A DNA stretch of 41,212 nt from Streptomyces sp. T39 (GTDB lineage Bacteria > Actinomycetota > Actinomycetes > Streptomycetales > Streptomycetaceae): the NCBI RefSeq assembly GCF_008042045.1, contig NZ_RDBP01000012.1, forward strand, positions 2,379,446 through 2,420,657, written 5' to 3'. Below the pieces are notes generated by a model. That model was not told the origin of the DNA. It searched no databases and saw only the letters and a program-made list of their open reading frames with translations. Below, in pieces: positions 8,838-18,746 of the stretch (position 1 is its first letter; each line of letters starts with the position of its first letter). A program made the position numbers and the translations under genes.

Positions 8838-9046
8838 GTCGTGATCACCCAGACCCGAGTCCCGTGGCGCCCCGCACCCCCGCGCCCGTGGCGTGATCCT
8901 CGTCCCGTTCGCCGGGCCCCGTCCGCTCCGGACGGCCCCCGCCGCGGCGGCCCCGTACCATGGACGGTAGCCGTGGCGCGTCCGCCCGGCGGGCGTAAGA
9001 GGAACCGACGCCGCATCCCACGATCCGAGAGAAGCGCTAGCAACCC

Positions 9047-10954
<1,908 letters not shown>

Positions 10955-11059
10955 CGCGCCTTCAGGCCCGTGGGCGCCCCTGTGGGGCCCCGCGGGCGCC
11001 GGGCGCCGTCCCGGTGGCCCACCGGGGTCGGCGACGGCCCGGGACAACCGCATACACCA

Positions 11060-11096
11060 GGCCCGGCCCCTCGCTGACACGGCGAGGGGCCGGGCC
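11060..11096 (+). terminator. Strong hairpin terminator after typA
   Basis: A perfect 15-bp stem (11060-11074 with 11082-11096) with a 7-nt loop, 106 bp after the typA stop and followed by a T-containing stretch (cgttcgtcaaatcgttt). Confidence 0.85.
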
Positions 11097-11440
11097 CGTT
11101 CGTCAAATCGTTTAGGCGACCCGAGTGTCCGTATATCGACCGTCGCTCTCCGGAACATGTGTTAACGGTCCGTTTCGCGGGTGTCTGTCTGTGCTCGCTT
11201 TGTCCGGATTTCGGTCTGACGCCCACCTCTGATGTTGTCAAAACGAGACCCTTTAAGTGTGGTTTACGGCCCGGACGTACTTAATAGTTGGCTCCATTGA
11301 GCTCGGGTCAATGGGTCATGCGCTGTGGGGAGCGCCGACTCACGAGCACACTCGGGGCATTGACACAGCGCCGTCAGGGGTGTCGGCGCGTCAGTAATGC
11401 CCCTCTTGTAGTGACAAAGTGGACTCATGAGGAGGAACCC
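11097..11440 (+). promoter_or_regulatory. Leader region of the first oligopeptide operon
   Basis: About 340 bp without a gene, clearly more AT-rich than its flanks. A possible promoter is TTGTCA (11235-11240), 17 bp, TGTGGT (11258-11263), giving a leader of about 170 nt. A TTGACA at 11360-11365 has no convincing -10 box at the right distance. The ribosome binding site GAGGAGG lies at 11429-11435. The boxes are guesses from consensus; a long regulated leader is plausible for a developmentally controlled transporter. Confidence 0.35.
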
Positions 11441-13063
11441 ATGCGTGGTGCCAAGAGCGCCAAGTGGGTCGCGGGTGCGATAGTCGTCGCCATGGCCGCG
11501 ACTGCCTGTGGTGGCAGCGACAGTGGCTCGGACAAGGGCAAGGGCAACGCTTCGGGCAAGCCCGCGGGCTACGTCTCGATCGACGTCGGCGAGCCGCAGA
11601 AGCCGCTGATCCCGGCCGACACGAACGAGACCAACGGCTCGTACGTCATCCAGTCGCTCTTCACCCAGCTGCTGGACTTCGACGCTCAGGGCAACATCGT
11701 CTACACGAACGCCGAGTCCGTGGAGACGACCGACTCGAAGACGTGGACGGTCAAGCTCAAGGCCGGCTGGAAGTTCCACAACGGCGAGGCGGTGACCGCG
11801 CAGTCCTACGTCGACGCGTGGAACTGGTACGCCAACATCAAGAACAACCAGCAGAACTCCTTCTGGTTCGGCGACATCGCCGGCTACGCCGACGTGCACC
11901 CGGAGAAGGGTGACCCGAAGGCCGACAAGATGTCCGGTCTGAAGGTCGTCGACGAGACCACCTTCACGATCGAGCTCGCCGAGAAGGTCCCGTACTTCAA
12001 CTACAAGCTGGGCTACGCCACCTTCGCCCCGCTGCCCAAGGTCTTCTACGACGACCCGAAGGCGTTCGGCCAGAAGCCCGTCGGCAACGGCCCGTACAAG
12101 TTCGAGAAGTGGACCCACAAGAAGCTGATCCAGGTTGCGGCCAACCCTGACTACCAGGGCCCCAACAAGGCGCAGAACAAGGGCATCCAGTTCAAGAACT
12201 ACGCGACCCTCGAGGCCGCGTACCAGGACGTCGTCTCCGGCAACCTGGACATCATCCGCCAGGTCGGCCCGACGGACCTGCCGAAGTACAAGCAGGACCT
12301 GGGCGACGGCGCCATCGAGCAGCCGTACGCGGCCATCCAGTCGCTGGTCCCGGCGTTCTACTCCAAGACGTTCAAGGACATCGACCCCAAGGTCCTCCAG
12401 GGTCTGTCCATGGCGATCGACCGCGACACGATCACCAAGACCGTCCTGAACAACACCCGTACCCCCGCGACGAGCTTCACGCCGCCGCAGGTCAAGGGCA
12501 ACCAGGACCTGGGCACGGACGTCTTCACGTACAACCCGGAGAAGGCCAAGCAGCTCATCACCGAGGGCGGCGGCGTCCCGGAGAACAAGCTGTTCATCCA
12601 GTACAACAGCGACGGCGGCCACAAGGAGTGGGTGACCGCGGTCTGCGAGTCCATCCGCAAGGCGACCGGTGTCGACTGCGTCGGCGACGCCAAGCCGGAC
12701 TTCCCGACCGACCTCGAGGCTCGTGACAACGACCAGGTCAAGTCGATGTACCGCGGTGGCTGGGTGGCCGACTACCCGGTCAACGTGAACTTCATCAAGG
12801 AGCTCTACCACACCAACGCCGAGTCCAACAACGGTCGTTTCTCCGACAAGGAGATCGACGGTCTGATGGCGGCCGCGGACAAGGCGAACTCCCTGGAAGA
12901 GGCCGTGAAGGGCTACCAGGAGGTCGAGAAGAAGCTGCTCGAGAAGATGCCCGCTATCCCGCTGTGGTACTACCGCATCAACGGTGGCCACGGCAAGGCC
13001 GTCGACAACGTCAAGGTCGACTTCCACGGCGACCTCGAGCTGCCCGGTGTCACCGTCAAGTAA
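11441..13063 (+). CDS. Oligopeptide ABC transporter, substrate-binding lipoprotein (operon 1)
   Basis: A 540-residue lipoprotein that captures peptides outside the membrane and hands them to the permease pair encoded next. Signal peptide with lipobox cysteine at Cys23 (A-T-A-C), a short Gly/Ser/Lys linker, then a full-length SBP_bac_5 domain. Typical family signatures include WKFHNGEAVTAQSYVDAW and the C-terminal AIPLWYYR segment. The open frame extends upstream to 11288, but ATG 11441 is right: it starts the signal peptide and has GAGGAGG upstream. The paralogue at 18747 has the same signal-peptide style (MRGAxxAKW). It resembles BldKB/DppA proteins; which operon is the true bldK orthologue cannot be settled here. 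Confidence 0.92.
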   Translation: MRGAKSAKWVAGAIVVAMAATACGGSDSGSDKGKGNASGKPAGYVSIDVGEPQKPLIPADTNETNGSYVIQSLFTQLLDFDAQGNIVYTNAESVETTDSKTWTVKLKAGWKFHNGEAVTAQSYVDAWNWYANIKNNQQNSFWFGDIAGYADVHPEKGDPKADKMSGLKVVDETTFTIELAEKVPYFNYKLGYATFAPLPKVFYDDPKAFGQKPVGNGPYKFEKWTHKKLIQVAANPDYQGPNKAQNKGIQFKNYATLEAAYQDVVSGNLDIIRQVGPTDLPKYKQDLGDGAIEQPYAAIQSLVPAFYSKTFKDIDPKVLQGLSMAIDRDTITKTVLNNTRTPATSFTPPQVKGNQDLGTDVFTYNPEKAKQLITEGGGVPENKLFIQYNSDGGHKEWVTAVCESIRKATGVDCVGDAKPDFPTDLEARDNDQVKSMYRGGWVADYPVNVNFIKELYHTNAESNNGRFSDKEIDGLMAAADKANSLEEAVKGYQEVEKKLLEKMPAIPLWYYRINGGHGKAVDNVKVDFHGDLELPGVTVK

Positions 13064-13093
13064 CGCTTGACGGGCCCATCCCCACTCGGCCAT

Positions 13094-13128
13094 CACCCGC
13101 CGCCGTCGGTCATCCGGCGGCGGCGGTG
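13094..13128 (+). terminator. Intra-operon hairpin after the binding-protein gene
   Basis: A GC-rich stem (13094-13105 with 13115-13128, one small bulge) in the 128-bp gap between binding protein and permease. Such hairpins usually stabilise the 5' message or attenuate read-through, so that more binding protein than permease is made. The paralogous operon has a hairpin at the same place. Confidence 0.6.
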
Positions 13129-13191
13129 GTCCGGGGGCGTCGTGCTGCGCGCCGGCGCCCCCGGGTCTGAAATCCCCTCACGGAGGCACCT

Positions 13192-14121
13192 ATGGGGCGC
13201 TACGTCGCACGACGACTGCTCCAGATGATCCCGGTGTTCATCGGGTCAACACTCTTGATCTTCGCCATGATGTACGCGCTCCCCGGAGACCCCGTCAGAG
13301 CGCTCATGGGAGAACAGCAGTTCGACCCGGCGATCCTCGAAGCGAAGCGGCACGAGCTCGGACTCGACCTGCCGCTGTGGCACCAGTACCTCAACTACCT
13401 CGGGGGGCTGGTACAGGGTGACTTCGGCACCGAGATCGCCAGCGGGCTCCCCATCGCCGACACCATCAGCCGCGCCTTCCCGGTGACGATCCGGCTGACG
13501 ATCTTCGCGTTCACCTTCACGGTGGTCGTCGGCATCGGCCTGGGCATCGTCGCCGGACTCAAGCCCGAGTCGGTCCGCGACCGCGGTCTGCTCGGCCTCA
13601 CGCTCGTGCTGATCTCGATGCCCTCCTTCGTGCTGGGCTACCTGCTGCAGTACCTGTTCGCCTTCCAGCTGCAGCTGATCACCCCGACGGTGCAGGACTC
13701 CGAGAGCTTCGGCGACCTCGCACTGCCGGCCATCGTCCTCGGCTCGCTCTCCCTGGCCTACGTGGCCCGTCTGACCCGCACGTCGATGGCGGAGAACCTG
13801 CGGGCCGACTACATGCGCACCGCGGTCGCCAAGGGCCTGCCGCGCCGCCGCATCGTCGGCGTGCACCTGATGCGCAACTCGCTGGTCCCCGTGGTCACCT
13901 TCCTCGGCACCGACATCGGCAACCTGATGACCGGCGCGATCGTCACCGAGGGCATCTTCAACGTGCAGGGCGTCGGCGACGCCATCTACGAGGCCCTGTT
14001 CCGCCGCGAGGGCGCCACGGTCGTCGGCATCGCCTCGCTGATCGTGCTCGTCTACCTGCTCTGCAGCCTGCTCGTCGACCTGCTCTACGCGGTCCTGGAC
14101 CCGAGGATCCGGTATGCCTGA
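13192..14121 (+). CDS. Oligopeptide ABC transporter permease, DppB type (operon 1)
   Basis: A 309-residue inner-membrane permease with six predicted helices. It begins with the family sequence MGRYVARRLLQMIPVF and carries the EAA-loop-like segment RTAVAKGLPRRRIVGVH, which docks to the ATPase. The DppB-type periplasmic insert after helix 1 (LPGDPV) is present. It follows the binding protein after a 128-bp gap with a hairpin. It overlaps the next permease gene by 8 bp, so the two are likely made in equal amounts. Confidence 0.93.
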   Translation: MGRYVARRLLQMIPVFIGSTLLIFAMMYALPGDPVRALMGEQQFDPAILEAKRHELGLDLPLWHQYLNYLGGLVQGDFGTEIASGLPIADTISRAFPVTIRLTIFAFTFTVVVGIGLGIVAGLKPESVRDRGLLGLTLVLISMPSFVLGYLLQYLFAFQLQLITPTVQDSESFGDLALPAIVLGSLSLAYVARLTRTSMAENLRADYMRTAVAKGLPRRRIVGVHLMRNSLVPVVTFLGTDIGNLMTGAIVTEGIFNVQGVGDAIYEALFRREGATVVGIASLIVLVYLLCSLLVDLLYAVLDPRIRYA

Positions 14122-15091
14122 GAAGACCGCAGACACCGCGGCCGCCACCGAGACCGAGACCGGCAAGGTCACGATCACCGCCGCCGGGCCCGACGCCGCG
14201 CTCGCGGCCGGTGCGGCCAAGCCGGACAAGGCGCGCAGCCTCTGGTCCGACGCCTGGCGCGACCTGCGCCGCAAGCCCCTCTTCCTGATCTCGACGGGGC
14301 TGATCGTCCTCCTGCTGCTGATCGCGGCGTTCCCGGGCCTGTTCACGTCGGCCTCGCCGCGTGACGCCGACCTCGCCAAGCACTACCTGCAGCACCCGAA
14401 CTGGGGCCACTTCTTCGCCCCCGACTGGTTCGGCTACGATGGCCAGGGCCGCTCGATCTACGCGCGTGTCATCTACGGCGCCCGCGCCTCGATCATCGTC
14501 GGCGTCGGCGTCACCGCGCTGGTGACCCTCCTCGGCACCGTCGTGGGCATGCTGGCCGGCTACTTCGGCGGCTTCACGGACACGATCCTGTCGCGCATCA
14601 CCGACATCTTCATGGGCATCCCGTTCCTGCTCGGCGCGCTCGTCGTGCTGACCAGCTTCGAGAACCGCGCCATCTGGGTCGTCATCCTCGCCCTGGTGTT
14701 CCTCGGCTGGACCCAGATCGCCCGTGTCGCCCGCGGAGCCGTCATCACCATCAAGCAGGCCGACTACGTGGTGGCCGCCAAGGCACTCGGCGCCTCCACC
14801 ACCCGCATCCTGCTCAAGCACGTGCTGCCCAACGCGCTCGCCCCGATCATCGTCGTCGCGACCATCGCGCTCGGCGGTTACATCGCGGCCGAGGCGACGC
14901 TGTCCTTCCTCGGTGTCGGCCTGGCCGAGCCGACCGTCTCCTGGGGCGTCGACGTCTCCAGCGGACGCGAGCAGCTCCGCAACGCCCCGTACGTCCTCAT
15001 CGTCCCCTCGGTGATGGTGTCGATCACGGTGCTCGCGTTCCTCATGTTCGGCGATGCGGTCCGCAACGCCCTCGACCCGAAGATGCGCTGA
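14114..15091 (+). CDS. Oligopeptide ABC transporter permease, DppC type (operon 1)
   Basis: A 325-residue permease with an N-terminal cytoplasmic tail (about 55 residues), the OppC_N helix and five more helices. The EAA loop reads VAAKALGASTTRILLKHVLPN, matching the DppC consensus, and the C-terminus MFGDAVRNALDPK is family-typical. The start ATG at 14114 lies inside the end of the preceding gene. It pairs with the DppB-type subunit to form the channel. Confidence 0.93.
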   Translation: MPEKTADTAAATETETGKVTITAAGPDAALAAGAAKPDKARSLWSDAWRDLRRKPLFLISTGLIVLLLLIAAFPGLFTSASPRDADLAKHYLQHPNWGHFFAPDWFGYDGQGRSIYARVIYGARASIIVGVGVTALVTLLGTVVGMLAGYFGGFTDTILSRITDIFMGIPFLLGALVVLTSFENRAIWVVILALVFLGWTQIARVARGAVITIKQADYVVAAKALGASTTRILLKHVLPNALAPIIVVATIALGGYIAAEATLSFLGVGLAEPTVSWGVDVSSGREQLRNAPYVLIVPSVMVSITVLAFLMFGDAVRNALDPKMR

Positions 15092-15102
15092 GGGAGGCGT
15101 AC

Positions 15103-16161
15103 GTGACCATCATCGACAAGACTTCTCCCGTCCCCGCGCCCCGGGGCGCCGGGGACAACGACGGTCCGCTGCTCGAAGTCCGCGACCTGCACGTGGAGTT
15201 CCACACCCGCGACGGCGTCGCCAAGGCCGTCAACGGCGTCAACTACACGGTCTCCGCCGGTGAGACGCTCGCCGTCCTCGGCGAGTCCGGCTCCGGCAAG
15301 TCCGTGACGGCGCAGGCCATCATGGGCATCCTCGACATGCCGCCCGGCCGCATCCCCAAGGGCGAGGTGCTCTTCCGCGGCCAGGACCTGCTGACCATGT
15401 CGAACGAGGAGCGCCGGAAGATCCGCGGCTCCAAGATCGCCATGATCTTCCAGGACGCGCTCTCCTCGCTCAACCCCGTGCTCTCGGTGGGCTACCAGCT
15501 CGGCGAGATGTTCCGGGTGCACCAGGGCCTCTCCAAGAAGGAGGCCAAGGCCAAGTCCATCGAGCTGATGGACCGGGTGAAGATCCCCGCCGCCAAGGCC
15601 CGGGTCAACGACTACCCGCACCAGTTCTCCGGCGGTATGCGCCAGCGCATCATGATCGCCATGGCGCTGGCCCTGGAGCCGGACCTGATCATCGCCGACG
15701 AGCCGACCACGGCCCTCGACGTGACGGTCCAGGCGCAGGTCATGGACCTGCTCGCCGAGCTCCAGCGCGAGTACAACATGGGTCTGATCCTGATCACCCA
15801 CGACCTCGGCGTCGTCGCCGACGTCGCGGACAAGATCGCGGTCATGTACGCGGGCCGGATCGTCGAGACCGCCCCCGTGCACGAGCTCTACAAGCGCCCG
15901 GCCCACCCGTACACCCGGGGTCTGCTCGACTCGATCCCGCGCCTGGACCAGAAGGGCCAGGAGCTGTACGCGATCAAGGGTCTGCCGCCCAACCTGCTCA
16001 AGATCCCCACCGGCTGCGCCTTCAACCCGCGCTGCCCCAAGGCGGAGGACATCTGCCGCACCGAGGTCCCGCCGCTCGTGCCGGTGACCGAGCAGGACGG
16101 CAGCGATCTGCCCGGCCGCGGAAGCGCGTGCCACTTCTGGAAGGAGACGATCCATGGCTGA
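15103..16161 (+). CDS. Oligopeptide ABC transporter ATPase, DppD type (operon 1)
   Basis: A 352-residue ATPase that powers peptide import. Walker A is GESGSGKS, the signature is FSGGMRQR, Walker B is [12 protein letters not shown], and the H-loop follows in ITHDLGV. The C-terminal oligopeptide_HPY extension has a cysteine-rich motif (C-x6-C-x5-C then ACHFW), which in the family can hold an iron-sulfur cluster. GTG start at 15103, with GAGGGAGG about 6 nt upstream, 11 bp after the permease. It overlaps the next gene by 8 bp. Confidence 0.94.
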   Translation: MTIIDKTSPVPAPRGAGDNDGPLLEVRDLHVEFHTRDGVAKAVNGVNYTVSAGETLAVLGESGSGKSVTAQAIMGILDMPPGRIPKGEVLFRGQDLLTMSNEERRKIRGSKIAMIFQDALSSLNPVLSVGYQLGEMFRVHQGLSKKEAKAKSIELMDRVKIPAAKARVNDYPHQFSGGMRQRIMIAMALALEPDLIIADEPTTALDVTVQAQVMDLLAELQREYNMGLILITHDLGVVADVADKIAVMYAGRIVETAPVHELYKRPAHPYTRGLLDSIPRLDQKGQELYAIKGLPPNLLKIPTGCAFNPRCPKAEDICRTEVPPLVPVTEQDGSDLPGRGSACHFWKETIHG

Positions 16162-16387
16162 GCTCAAGAAGACGAACGAGGCCGTGGACGCGACTCCGAA
16201 CGTCACCGACGTCGAGACCGTCTCGGCCCCGACCGAGGAGGCGGCCGTCGCCGCCCTGGGCGCCCGCGTCGAGCGCGGTGAGCCGATCCTGCAGGTCCGC
16301 AACCTGGTCAAGCACTTCCCGCTGACCCAGGGCATCCTCTTCAAGAAGCAGGTCGGCGCGGTCAAGGCCGTGGACGGGATCTCCTTC

Positions 16388-16686
16388 GACCTCTACCAGG
16401 GCGAGACCCTGGGCATCGTCGGGGAGTCCGGCTGCGGCAAGTCGACCGTCGCCAAGCTGCTGATGACGCTGGAGCAGGCGACCGCCGGCGAGGTCTTCTA
16501 CAAGGGCCAGGACATCACCAAGCTGTCCGGGCGCGCGCTGAAGGCCGTGCGGCGCAACATCCAGATGGTGTTCCAGGACCCGTACACCTCGCTGAACCCG
16601 AGGATGACGGTCGGCGACATCATCGGGGAGCCGTACGAGATCCACCCCGAGGTCGCCCCGAAGGGCGACCGCCGCAAGAAGGTGCA
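16388..16686 (+). repeat. 299-bp tandem duplication, copy 1
   Basis: Identical by eye to 16687-16985, with identity running one base further at the junction (G at 16687 and 16986). It encodes the DppF segment from just before Walker A to just before the helical domain. Confidence 0.95.
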
Positions 16687-16985
16687 GACCTCTACCAGGG
16701 CGAGACCCTGGGCATCGTCGGGGAGTCCGGCTGCGGCAAGTCGACCGTCGCCAAGCTGCTGATGACGCTGGAGCAGGCGACCGCCGGCGAGGTCTTCTAC
16801 AAGGGCCAGGACATCACCAAGCTGTCCGGGCGCGCGCTGAAGGCCGTGCGGCGCAACATCCAGATGGTGTTCCAGGACCCGTACACCTCGCTGAACCCGA
16901 GGATGACGGTCGGCGACATCATCGGGGAGCCGTACGAGATCCACCCCGAGGTCGCCCCGAAGGGCGACCGCCGCAAGAAGGTGCA
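16687..16985 (+). repeat. 299-bp tandem duplication, copy 2
   Basis: Directly abuts copy 1 with no spacer and only a single base of shared junction sequence. Since 299 is not a multiple of three, it causes a frameshift. Confidence 0.95.
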
Positions 16986-17618
16986 GGACCTGCTGGAGGT
17001 CGTGGGTCTCAACCCCGAGTACATCCACCGGTACCCGCACCAGTTCTCCGGCGGTCAGCGCCAGCGCATCGGCATCGCCCGCGGTCTCGCGCTCAACCCC
17101 GAGATCATCATCTGCGACGAGCCGGTCTCCGCGCTGGACGTGTCGGTCCAGGCGCAGGTCATCAACCTGATGGAGAAGCTCCAGGACGAGTTCAACCTCT
17201 CCTACCTCTTCATCGCCCACGACCTGTCGATCGTCCGGCACATCTCGGACCGGGTCGGTGTGATGTACCTCGGCAAGATGGCCGAGATCGGGACGGACGT
17301 CCAGATCTACGACCACCCGACGCACCCCTACACCCAGGCGCTGCTGTCGGCCGTGCCCGTCCCGGACCCGGCCGCCCGCGAGGGCCGCGAGCGGATCATC
17401 CTCACCGGCGACGTCCCGTCGCCGGCCAACCCGCCGTCGGGCTGCCGCTTCCGCACCCGCTGCTGGAAGGCCGAGGACCGCTGCGCCACCGAGGTCCCGC
17501 TGCTGGCCGTCCCGGAGCGCTTCGCGGGCCAGGACACCCCGGCGGCACACGAGTCGGCGTGCCACTTCGCCGAGGAGAAGGACGTCGTGCACGCCGGCTG
17601 ACACCGGCTCTGTGCGTC

Positions 17619-17652
17619 CGGCCCCCGTTCCGCTGCCGCGGGACGGGGGCCG
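17619..17652 (+). terminator. Hairpin terminator after operon 1
   Basis: A 15-bp stem (17619-17633 with 17638-17652, one G-U type pair) and a 4-nt loop begin 17 bp after the stop of the last ATPase gene. Confidence 0.85.
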
Positions 17653-17721
17653 CTCCGTGTGCGCGGACCGGGCGGGGAAAACCGATTGCCCCGTCCGTCC
17701 GGCGCGGCCGAGAGTGTCCGC

Positions 17722-18678
17722 ATGTCCCTCACCGTCCGTCCCGCGACGCCCGCCGACGCGCCCGCCGTCTGCGCCCTGCTGAACGCCGTCGACCTCGCCG
17801 AGATCGGCCGCCCCGAGACCGATCTGCACGCCGTCGAGGCCGATCTCGCCCACCCCGACGTCGACCTCGCCCAGGACACCTGGCTGGTGTCCGACGGGGC
17901 GGACCTCGTGGGCTACGGGCTGATCTACAGCGACTCGGGACGGGGGGACATCGGCGTCGACCACTACGTCCTGCCCGGCCGCTCCGACGCGGCGGTGCTG
18001 CTGCTGGAGCTGATCGAGGCCCGCGCCGCGCGGAAGGCGTCGGCGAACGGCGCGGAGCGCGCCGTGCTCCACCTCCATCTGAACGCCCGGCCCACCGTGG
18101 ACACCGCGCTGCTGACCGCCCGGGGCTGGGCCACCGTGCGGCGCTACCAGATCATGACCCGCCCGCTGTCGGCGGACGCCGACCTCCCGCCGGCCCCGCC
18201 CGCCGGCCTGACCCTGCGCGACTGCCGCGAGGAGGCCGACCGGCGCCTCGCCCACGCACTGGTCGAGGAGACCTTCGCCGAGCACTTCGACCACCACGCC
18301 CGCACCTACGAGCAGTGGCTCGACGACGTCGACGGCGCGCGCCTGGACTGGTCGCTGGTGTGGATCGCCTCGCTGGACGGCGAGGGCGACGTCGCCGTGA
18401 TGCTCAGCCGGGACGACCGCGAGGCCATGGGCTGGATCCGCAACCTCGGCGTCCGCCGCGCGGCCCGCGGCCGCGGCGTCGCGGGCCATCTGCTGCGCCA
18501 CGCGTTCGCCGTGTACGCGGCCCGCGGCCGGGACACCATCGGCCTGGGCGTGGACACCGCCAACGAGTCACGGGCCCTGGCCCTGTACGAGGCGCACGGG
18601 ATGAGCCTCCACTACGCGGTGGACACCTGGGAGGTCACCCGGCCGGCGGCACCGGTGGCCGCCACCCGGACGCCCTGA
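17722..18678 (+). CDS. Tandem-domain GNAT N-acetyltransferase
   Basis: A 318-residue protein with two GNAT folds, about residues 3-150 and 170-310. The C-terminal half has the acetyl-CoA loop as RRAARGRGVAGHLL followed by NESRALALYEAHGM. The N-terminal half is degenerate, as in mycothiol synthase-like proteins. The substrate is not predictable. ATG 17722 is preferred over in-frame upstream codons because the fold starts at residue 3 (LTVRPATPAD). It sits alone between operon 1's terminator and operon 2, 68 bp upstream of the latter's binding-protein gene, so read-through into operon 2 is possible. Confidence 0.85.
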   Translation: MSLTVRPATPADAPAVCALLNAVDLAEIGRPETDLHAVEADLAHPDVDLAQDTWLVSDGADLVGYGLIYSDSGRGDIGVDHYVLPGRSDAAVLLLELIEARAARKASANGAERAVLHLHLNARPTVDTALLTARGWATVRRYQIMTRPLSADADLPPAPPAGLTLRDCREEADRRLAHALVEETFAEHFDHHARTYEQWLDDVDGARLDWSLVWIASLDGEGDVAVMLSRDDREAMGWIRNLGVRRAARGRGVAGHLLRHAFAVYAARGRDTIGLGVDTANESRALALYEAHGMSLHYAVDTWEVTRPAAPVAATRTP

Positions 18679-18711
18679 AAGTGCGTTAGTTCCGCAATGG
18701 GGTGATATTCG

Positions 18712-18732
18712 GTCCTAAGTCAGGCCTAGGAC
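18712..18732. promoter_or_regulatory. Short inverted repeat ahead of operon 2
   Basis: GTCCTA (18712-18717) and TAGGAC (18727-18732) are separated by 9 nt and end just before the ribosome binding site GGGAGG (18735-18740). It could be an operator or a leader hairpin affecting translation start. Short arms make chance occurrence possible. Confidence 0.35.
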
Positions 18733-18746
18733 ACGGGAGGAACCCC

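Larger units (their letters stand above)
16154..17601 (+). pseudogene. Oligopeptide ABC transporter ATPase, DppF type, broken by a 299-bp tandem duplication (operon 1)
   Basis: The gene starts at ATG 16154 and reads correctly through Walker A (GESGCGKST) and the Q-loop to about 16686. There the block 16388-16686 is repeated, shifting the frame, and translation stops at 16762. The rest (signature FSGGQRQR, Walker [14 protein letters not shown]-loop, C-terminal cysteines) is intact in another frame from ATG 16762 to 17601. The stop and this ATG overlap (TGATG). The first piece lacks the signature and Walker B, and the second lacks Walker A. Removing one copy restores a single 382-residue frame (1149 bp). 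As written, operon 1 would have only one functional ATPase, so an assembly error is a serious possibility. Confidence 0.9.

Noticed and set aside
16388..16986. CRISPR or regulatory repeat array
   Set aside because: Only two copies of a coding segment, abutting with no spacers.
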